Of a stretch of DNA of 11,908 nucleotides, positions 1-6,515 are shown in pieces. Under the pieces are notes generated by a model, which searched no databases, was not told the DNA's origin, and worked only from the letters and a program-made list of their open reading frames with translations. The stretch is taken from the NCBI GenBank assembly GCA_015680635.1, contig JAABOA010000744.1, positions 1 through 11,908 on the forward strand. The letters are read 5' to 3'. The stretch is from Lunasporangiospora selenospora. Its lineage: Eukaryota > Mortierellomycota > Mortierellomycetes > Mortierellales > Mortierellaceae. The stretch's first letter is position 1, and every line of letters begins with the position of its first letter. The position numbers and the translations under genes were made by a program.

Positions 1-105
1 ACCACCCAGGGGAGAGAGGCGTCGCACCCGCGTTGGTTTCCATTTCGGGGGCGCAAAACCGTGCATGGCCGTCGTAGAGATCGGCGCTCCGCTCGCAGAA
101 ACCAT
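1..105 (-). CDS. Possible 5' end of a gene running off the left edge (partial, weak)
   Basis: An open frame begins at an ATG at 105 and stays open for 35 codons to the window edge, with a second in-frame ATG at 66. The peptide starts MVSASGAPISTTAMHGFAPP and continues into a basic stretch with KWKP and RVRRLSPLGG. I recognise no domain. A purine-rich segment, including an A run, lies just upstream on this strand, as often seen before fungal start codons. The left side of the window otherwise has no gene, so a divergent gene beginning here would explain part of the long non-coding stretch to its right. Thirty-five codons are too few to separate coding from chance. Confidence 0.25.
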   Translation of the reverse strand, partial: MVSASGAPISTTAMHGFAPPKWKPTRVRRLSPLGG

Positions 106-119
106 ATACAGGCCAAGGT

Positions 120-420
120 TTTTTTTCTTCCTGACTCTGCGGGCACTCCGATTTTGATATTTCTTTTTTGCGTTTACCAAGTGGCACCTTTTTGGTCGCT
201 CTCTCTTCCCCGACCGATTTGCCCGCAGCGAGACAATGCGCACCGCCCTGGGTAACCTGCAACTGCAGGCTGCGTTTTGCCGGATGAACCTTTACCGCCC
301 CTTCTTCTTTCCCTAGCTCCCCTAACTGTGCTGCAATGTACAAGGTGGGCCAACATTAAGAGGAACAACAGGCCATCCCTTTCCCCTCTTCCCCTCTTTC
401 AGAACGGGCAACCAAGAGAG
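120..420 (+). promoter_or_regulatory. Pyrimidine-rich (CT) tract, promoter-like
   Basis: The plus strand carries several long runs of C and T: T and C around 121-137, CTCTCTCTTCCCC around 199-212, CCCCTTCTTCTTTCCC around 298-314, and CCCTTTCCCCTCTTCCCCTC around 376-398 ending in a TTTCAG. Such CT blocks often sit upstream of transcription starts of active genes in filamentous fungi. Read from the other strand they would form a purine-rich leader for a gene leaving the left edge. Which direction, if either, uses it cannot be told from sequence. Confidence 0.3.
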
Positions 421-2268
421 GAGAGAGCAACAGAGTCTTTGCTTATTCGCCAGCCATTGCGATCGGACTAAGAGTGAGGGCTAAACCCATCCCAATTGCC
501 TAGCAGCTTCGCCAGTCGCATATCTGACTCTGACCAAGTTCATGCAGAACAAATGCGGCAGGGTATCACGTGTATTCCATGCTCCCAATGTTCCCATGGT
601 GCTTGTTTTCTACACTTTTCGCTTTCGGCAAAACTGAACCAAAAAAACCAAAAAAAATACCGAGCCAAACATCCCTATTTATTTGTCACGATCAAGCTGT
701 AGAGGGATTACTAAGCGTTACGCGTGCAAGGTTCACTTGGCGCGGCGTGTCCTTTATCTACTCGGCAAAGGTCGGTTTGTGTGTGCATTCGCGCACGAGT
801 GGGTTACAATAGCGGGCGACATAGAAAACAAGAAGTTTTATCTTATTAAATTATTCTCCTTTTCAGATGTTTTTGTTGTTTGCAGAATTATTCGACAATT
901 AAGAATGGTACTTCACAAGGATCTATTGTGAGAGAGGTTATTAATCAACAAACAAGGACCTCAATTGTGAAAAGGGCAATATCACCTTTTCTTATTGGCG
1001 GGATCCTCAAGTTCCTTTGTTCGTTGTTTGGCCACTTGAATGAATGTCACTGAAAGGATTGCTCGCTACCAAAAAGTAAAGCGAGGAAAATGACAGAAAA
1101 GGCGAGTTGGGTCAGTGGGAAATAGCGATCATGAAATTCCTTCCAAAGGTCGCTCGTAAGGAATGTACGCAATGGGGTCTATTTATCTTTCGCTGTGAGT
1201 TAACTTCGGGTGTTGCACTTTGAACTTTGGAAGATTGTGCACATTTTAAGAAGCTAAGGTTCGTCCCAGCCGAACACACAGCCCAACATAGCGCAATACG
1301 GCATACAAAGACAAATTTGGCAGCCCAGCATTTTTTATGAACAAAGAGCACCAAAAAGAAAGTGAGAAAGATGGCGATGACAATGAGAAACTTTGAACCA
1401 AGAAAGTGTAAGTGAATGAGCGAAGAGTTAAATAAAACTTGCCCTTGTAAAGTCTCTCTGACTCACTCTTTCGCACGGGGCACGCTGTGTAATCAACACA
1501 GACCATTCACATCATTCTGCTTAAGGGTTGACTTCTAGGGTAGGGACGCACATTCGCTCCACGCTCCTTCTCCACTCTCACTATCTCTCAACACACCACT
1601 CTGTTTGTCCATGTGGCAAGACGCTGGCCAGAAGTGGAAAGGGAGGTCCCACATCTCGGGTTGCTCACAAGGCTGGTTGTCACGCAGAGGCAAACTCTGT
1701 CCCATCAGCTTTTTGTGTGTTACCAGGCAATTTGCCCCACAGTCTGTCTCTTGTTTGCGTGTTTGTTTGTCTGCGACAGAGTCCCTCATCTATTTTTTTT
1801 ATCGAGCACAAAGGCCGCTTCTACGAAAAGAAAATGAGGATTTCACACGCCGGAATCATTTTGGCATGCAGTAATTTTGTCGATCTTGGAAGTGAAATAA
1901 ATGACTCGGACCGGTTGCATTAGTTGGTATCCATTCAAGAACTTAGTCGCACAGATCACTGCACACTCCTCCTAATATCTCGAGCCAATGCATGTGGATA
2001 TGCCCAGGACGTCTCTTTTGATGTAAAAAAAAATCGCACGCATTCATCTTCTTCAATGTCGAATTAAGCGATGGCAATTATACGGTCGTCTGAACGAAGC
2101 CTAGAGGAACGATGTCCTTGCTAGTTGGCCTATCTCTTGGTGAGGGGGAAACAAATGGAACAACGTACCATTTCAATCAAATCGGACAGTCTGCTTAGAC
2201 ACGTTCGAGTACTGCAGAAGAATTGACAACGGGAAAAGGAAAGACCGCCCGGTTAACCTTGGGCGCAG

Positions 2269-2648
2269 ATGTCGAAGAAAAAAGTGAGACGGGTGGATCT
2301 GGGAGAGCGAGTACCTGATGCAAACTATCGGCTGATCAGTTGGTCAGTTAATTGACTCTTTTTCACAATTCTCAGACAAACAACTTCATCCTCCGTCTTT
2401 ACTCGGCCCTACGCTCTGGACTCTATCGCTGCCTCAGACGCCTGGCTTTTCGACAAGTCTCCACGTCCTGGCTCGTTTGTTGGTCCAACATCCCAAAAAG
2501 AGCGCTCTCAGTAAACTCGCGTCCAGGGTTATCCAGGGTAAGGAGACAAAGCCCAAATCTTGGTATCTGTTTCGGAGTAAACGCTGTTAATTCTCAGCGT
2601 TCCACAAACTTTAAACGCCACGAGGCTCGTGGCACTCAGAGGAGGTAG
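2269..2648 (+). CDS. Weak candidate small spliced ORF, about 104 residues
   Basis: An ATG at 2269 begins MSKKKVRRVDLGER and meets a possible donor (GTACCT) at 2311. A possible acceptor (TTCTCAG) ends at 2375, giving a 65-nt intron with a TTGAC branch-like element about 24 nt before it. Splicing in phase 0 opens a second exon of 90 codons to a TAG at 2646-2648. The protein would be very basic, with a stretch of Arg and hydrophobic residues (LRLYSALRSGLYRCLRRLAF) that could resemble a mitochondrial presequence. No family is recognised, the start context is poor, and a second frame through the same exon is also open (it reads LHVLARLLVQHPKKSALSKL). This may be chance. Confidence 0.15.
2617..2633. 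repeat. Perfect 17-bp inverted repeat (8-bp arms, 1-nt centre)
   Basis: The sequence GCCACGAG-G-CTCGTGGC is fully dyad-symmetric around one base. It lies in the non-coding left region, 24 bp upstream of the ATG at 2657. A dimeric transcription-factor site is a natural reading; as RNA it could not form a normal hairpin because the loop is one base. No known factor is assigned. Confidence 0.6.
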
Positions 2649-2656
2649 GAGAGAGA

Positions 2657-3004
2657 ATGAACCTGGCGCACTCGTTGAGATATTTCATAATGGGAAATAA
2701 AAAGGTACATCGGTTGTCGAGGGACGCGGATCGGACAATCGGTCTATCAAAAGAAGGGCGGAGTAATAGGATGCAACAGACGAATCCTGCAAAGGAGACG
2801 GCTGAAAACCCTATGGCATCCCGTCATTCTCGACTTTCGGGTAGAGCCGGGATACTCGAGAGTGTACATCATGGCGCCCATGGGGCAAGTTACCCCACAG
2901 TGGAGCCAGACAATAGGAAGAGGCTCGGGAATGCCCGTATAACCCCACAAACCCCACGCATCGACTCCGAGAAATCCTGGGGCTACGGAGCAAATTATTC
3001 CTAA
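2657..3004 (+). CDS. Weak candidate ORF, 115 residues, unknown
   Basis: This is the longest ATG-initiated open frame in the left 3.1 kb. The start context (AGAGAATGA) has A at -3. The product would be hydrophilic and basic (begins MNLAHSLRYFIMGNKK) with no domain, signal peptide or repeat that I recognise. The opposite strand is also open over much of the same stretch (2747-3043), which weakens the coding argument. Two small inverted repeats lie inside: CATGG/CCATG near 2869-2881, and TGGGG/CCCCA near 2880-2897. It ends about 260 bp before the 3' end of the convergent KH-like gene. It may be a lineage-specific small gene or chance. Confidence 0.2.
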   Translation: MNLAHSLRYFIMGNKKVHRLSRDADRTIGLSKEGRSNRMQQTNPAKETAENPMASRHSRLSGRAGILESVHHGAHGASYPTVEPDNRKRLGNARITPQTPRIDSEKSWGYGANYS

Positions 3005-3262
3005 TACCTTTGCCAATATACAAGACCGCTCATGCGTTCGCATCTTTTTGTTAATGCTACCTTATATTTTTCTTTACTTGTGAATAGTGATGGAAACCTC
3101 CGACCCTTTCTTCCCCTGTCACCAAAGATACCCAATCACTCAAACTATATATCGTGGACTGGGTTTGTTCTGATTCTGAATACGCCTGTCTCTCTCTTCT
3201 TCGGATACCTCGACAGAGATGCATAGGTGTCACTTTCCATATTCATTACAGTTCTGCAGTAA

Positions 3263-6200
3263 TTAGATCGCATTGCTAATGCGTTCTCTAACGCGGGAAA
3301 TAGCCTCCATAGTCGATTCCAGCGCTTCATCGCCCTTTAAAAAGTCATCGGCTACCCATGTTGGGAGTTGACCGACTGATAGGAACGGATTCTCGCTGAA
3401 TCGAGTCAGCCATGCTTCTCTGTACATCTGTGGTACGACCCAAAGACCAACACATCCAAGAACTGTCAGTGACAATTTCGGTTCACATTTTAAAACCTCT
3501 TATTCAACTATAGTTATGCAGTAACCAGAGAGATAAAAAAAACTTACAGAGATGGAGTAAAAGACGGCATCCGGTGTCCCTTTGAGCGTCAGCGTCTCTG
3601 TCGGCCGTGAAGCCATTGGGAAGGACCAATACGATTCCTCTTTGGCCTCAACTGTCCAATTTCCGTGAATAAAAATTGACTTTTTCTCGCGCCTAGCCAT
3701 CTTTAATACGACAACCGGGTGATTGGAGTAGGAGAGTCGCTCCTCACCTTCGTCTCTAGAATGAGCCCCAAAGGTCAAGACCTCTCTTGCATTAGCGAAA
3801 GCTGGTAAAACGAGCAAAGGAATGAAAGTATGAAGGGGTACGTGATCTCAAAATCTTACCGCTTCTCAAGGGTGAGGGTTTCGACAAAAGCACCCTCTGG
3901 AGAAAACTTGTCCGCATTCAAACGTCTTCCTGAGACAATAGTCCATGCCCAAGTGTAACGTCTAAGGACCACGGCCAAGGGGAGAGGGGTTGATTTCCGT
4001 GGCAGAATTTAGTAAGCAGGCGAAAAGGAGGATCTTCTTCTTGCACTACCTCATAGTCCATTGGCAATAACGCCCATGAAGCTTACTTTTCAGATGAAAG
4101 GTTTCTGATCTCAAGCGGTACAGAGACTTCTGCCAAAGAATTCCACAGCGCCACCTTTCCATTGTCTCGGAATGTTACATCAAGTTGAAGTTCTGCATGA
4201 TGACTTCCGTACATTCTTTCAACCACTAAAACCCATGACGTCTCAGGATCATGCGTCCGTCCTCCGGGGGTTGTTGGACCAAGCTTCTGAAGAATAGTCT
4301 CATATTCTTTCTTTGAGCTGATAAAAAACGGAAAGAACTCGGATTCCAAGCGTTCGTTCTGAATCACTTTTGTGTCTAGATCTTCGATCTGGAAGATTTC
4401 AGCCCGTGGGTAAACCTTAAGTGCCGTTTGACCTAATCTATATAGTGGCTCACTCTGGTAAATACAAGTCCAGGCCATAGCAAGTTCTCCTCTAGCACTA
4501 CGGCCATAGTCAGAGTTGACTAACAACACCAAACTGTGGTATCATATCTTTGTTTCTCACCTGATGCGCATCTTAATCTCATGGTCTGTCAAGCGTAGAT
4601 GGCCTAGGACTGACGTCAGTGCTTCATTCATACGGCGGGTGTTACTTTCTTTAATACTATTGTATTGCAGAAAGTGGGGGTTTGAGCATTAGCCACAACG
4701 TCCCTATCGGGGTTCACTCATATAAAGCTTATGGGTTCTAGTAGAACAATACCAATTTTGATCTGTCGCCTTACCTCTCCATATACTTCATCGACGCCAT
4801 ATATGCCTCTCTGCTTAACGTTACTCCAGAATGTGACTGGGTAGATGAAGGCTGGTTATGTGGACCGCCCATCCCATCTGAGCGCCCATCCTTGAACACG
4901 TTCTTCAGATTGAGGTCAACCTCAACTAAGTTCCCATAGTCTGCCACTGCTTCCGCTTTCAAGAACTTTGGCGGATTATTAAATTTGGATCCACCGAAGT
5001 ATGGTGCAGGTGGTTCGATTACAAGCCTGATCTGAATCAACTTGGAAGGCTTCTCAAGGTTATGTAAGATCCTTTCATGCTGAGCCGTCAACTAGAAAAA
5101 ATTTTTTTTTCGTGAGGCACAAGGCCCCCCCCCAGCAGACCAGTTAGTACAATGACTATCTTTTCTCAGGTTCATGCTAGATCAAGTTTTAGAGACTACT
5201 CCTACCCATCTTAAGCAAAAATTCTTGATTCTATTGACTGCAGTTTGAACTAGGTTCTTGTCATGACCTGCAACCCAGATTCTCTAAAGACAAGATTAGT
5301 CGTCAGCATTTGCGCTATTTCAAAAACATTTTGAGCGTCCATAAGAAGAAGAATAGTTTGCTCCGCACTTACTTCTGAATCCTCAATCCAGATGAACGAT
5401 TTGCATTCTGTCCTCAAGGGATGCAGTCCTGCTAGATCACTTCCCAATCGACGTGTGATCAATACACGGGATGGGCACAGGAAGCAGGCTGTAAATGGAC
5501 ATTTTTCCCCGGGAAGTCCTTGGTATTTTCTCATCTCCATTTCCTCTTCTTCACGTCTTTTGGCAAGCCTCTTCTCCACATCTGTCTTTTCACGCTCAGG
5601 CCGCGCCCAGCCCGTTGTGCGTCTCGACCTTTGCTCTGACTCTATTTCCTATTTACACACAGGTAAATAAAAAAAGTCATTTTAAATCTGGTCAGCTTTT
5701 CCTTGACTGGAAGAAAGCCTTTTCTCGGTACAGTATCTGAAAATAACCCACCTTCTGGCAGATGAGACTGAGGCGGTCTAGATGTAAGGTTGCTCTTCGG
5801 ACACAGTCTTCACTTCCGATAATATGAATGAGCTATTTAAATAAGCCAGGACGGAGGTTAGTGTGAAGGAATGCGTGACAGATATGAAAAATGAGGCAAA
5901 ACCACCATCAGAATACGCGTACCCCGTCATGACTAGAATATTGCAGGTTCGTTCCAGTCTCTTCTCCAATACGAAGAAGCCGCGAGTCGATCGCATCCTC
6001 GGAAACATATGGCGGGACCTAGCCAGCATATTGAGAGCACAAAGTTGAAAGAATCGATATTAACCTCGGGAACTGATGAGTCGACATTGGCTTATTCGTC
6101 TTTTCGAGAATGCAAACATTGGAAGCCGTAAAAAAAAAAAACGCGCTCAAGAGATCCCTCACCAGCCAGTAACTGCTTGTGTCCATAGTCAAAGGCTGAA

Positions 6201-6264
6201 GAGGGGCAATGCCCGATCCAAGACCTGACAGCCACTCCTGGGCAGCCTCATCATCGACATCCAT
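3263..6264 (-). CDS. Protein with two degenerate KH-like modules and a large unassigned C-terminal region (11 exons, 651 aa)
   Basis: Hand-built model, exons 6264-6163, 6018-5923, 5832-5752, 5648-5373, 5283-5206, 5091-4775, 4656-4561, 4491-4087, 3961-3860, 3785-3548, 3427-3263. All ten introns are GT-AG, 69-144 nt, and every junction keeps frame. Residues 34-92 resemble a KH fold: EETGTNLQY, then IHIIGSEDCVRRATLHLDRL. A charged, probably helical linker follows (about 110-133, LAKRREEEEMEMRK), then a CPFTACFLC cluster at 143-151. A second KH-like module spans about 145-210 (SFIWIEDSERIWVAGHDKNL). Neither keeps a clean GxxG loop, so RNA binding is uncertain. Residues 212-651 contain PPAPYFGG, EIKMRIRGELAMAWT and SLAEVSVPLEIRNLSSEK; they may belong to an uncharacterised fungal domain family. 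No signal peptide or membrane helix remains after splicing, suggesting a soluble nuclear or cytosolic protein. It diverges from the exportin-7 gene. The least secure acceptor is that of exon 10. Confidence 0.7.
4609..4620. repeat. Perfect 12-bp palindrome containing a CRE octamer, inside exon 7 of the KH-like gene
   Basis: ACTGACGTCAGT is fully self-complementary and contains TGACGTCA, the consensus of CREB/ATF-type bZIP factors. It overlaps codons for ALTSV in exon 7, so it may simply be coding sequence; whether a factor binds it is unknown. Confidence 0.4.
5092..5205 (-). repeat. Homopolymer tracts in intron 5 of the KH-like gene
   Basis: The intron contains, on the plus strand, A6 followed by T9 (5096-5110) and C9 (5125-5133). 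The transcript therefore carries G9 and A9 near its 3' splice site. Such tracts vary in length and are prone to sequencing error, but lie in an intron and so do not affect the reading frame. Confidence 0.7.
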
Positions 6265-6515
6265 GGTTGTTAGGGGGAACAGGAGGAAATGAGTTGAAGG
6301 AACAAGAGCAGTCAAGCAAAAAGGAAGCAAAAAACTGACGTGTGACTGAGTTCGCGTCCCAGTTCATAAGAGCAGCACTCTGGAGCCTCATGCATGATGT
6401 TCTCCTTTCATCTCTTGACTACCATTGCAGATCAGTGCATCCAGACGTAGCAGTTAGGACAGGCACTGTGCTTCCTCTCTTCCCCATCCTTACTCTGTCC
6501 AGGCACGTGGATACA
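6265..6515. promoter_or_regulatory. Divergent promoter shared by the KH-like gene and exportin-7
   Basis: Only 251 bp separate the two start codons, which point away from each other, so both promoters and 5' leaders must fit here unless transcripts start inside the neighbour. Visible motifs are TGACGTG (CRE/ATF-like) at 6336-6342 and CACGTG (E-box) at 6504-6509, seven bases before the exportin ATG. There is no clear TATA box. The half near the KH-like gene is purine-rich on the plus strand, and the half near exportin is mixed with CT blocks (6470-6500). An out-of-frame ATGATG at 6394 opens an 18-codon upstream ORF towards exportin if the mRNA begins before it. Confidence 0.55.

Larger units (their letters stand above)
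106..3262. other. Long intergenic region without a convincing gene
   Basis: About 3.1 kb with stops in all frames and only short, low-complexity or contradictory open frames. Positions 120-420 are strongly pyrimidine-rich on the plus strand, with blocks around 121-137, 300-315 and 376-402. Another CT-rich block lies near 1548-1600. Other items are a CACGTG hexamer at 567-572, A-rich tandem units near 637-660, an MCB-like ACGCGT at 720-725, a Gcn4/AP-1-like TGACTCA at 1459-1465, a small hairpin (CTGTGT / ACACAG) at 1485-1501, and a perfect palindrome at 2617-2633. Splice-acceptor-like pyrimidine-AG sites occur near 402, 866 and 2375, so a spliced non-coding transcript or long 5' leader is possible but unproven. 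No tRNA, rRNA or transposase was seen. Confidence 0.6.

Noticed and set aside
1370-1395. GATGA box C-like motif suggesting a snoRNA
   Set aside because: There is no matching box D (CTGA) with terminal stem at a suitable distance.
1112-1506. Open frames on the minus strand (80 and 86 codons)
   Set aside because: Two overlapping frames compete, with Phe/Ser/Leu-rich composition typical of chance translation of AT- and CT-rich DNA.
1528-1923. 131-codon open frame on the plus strand
   Set aside because: It begins with a non-ATG codon, has uneven low-complexity composition rich in Ser, Cys and His, overlaps other open frames on both strands and resembles no family.
2747-3043. 98-codon minus-strand open frame with hydrophobic stretches
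   Set aside because: It lies antisense to the ATG ORF at 2657-3004, has no recognised motif, and there is no splice context supporting it.
3032-3226. 64-codon plus-strand ORF with hydrophobic segments
   Set aside because: It lies in the likely 3' flank of the KH-like gene, is short, and has no homologue that I can recognise.
3428-3475. A membrane-helix-like stretch (LTVLGCVGLWVVPQ) before the last exon of the KH-like gene
   Set aside because: It is intron sequence: the acceptor at CCACAG followed by ATGTACAG joins exon 10 in frame, so the hydrophobic piece is not in the protein.
4492-4532. N-terminal extension of exon 8 of the KH-like gene starting LVLLVNSDYG
   Set aside because: It would need a 27-nt intron. 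The acceptor at GTGCTAG gives a normal 69-nt intron with a CTGAC branch element and keeps frame.
5946-5966. GGTTCGTTCC-like T-arm suggestive of a tRNA
   Set aside because: No acceptor, D or anticodon stem can be paired around it, and it lies within an exon of the KH-like gene.
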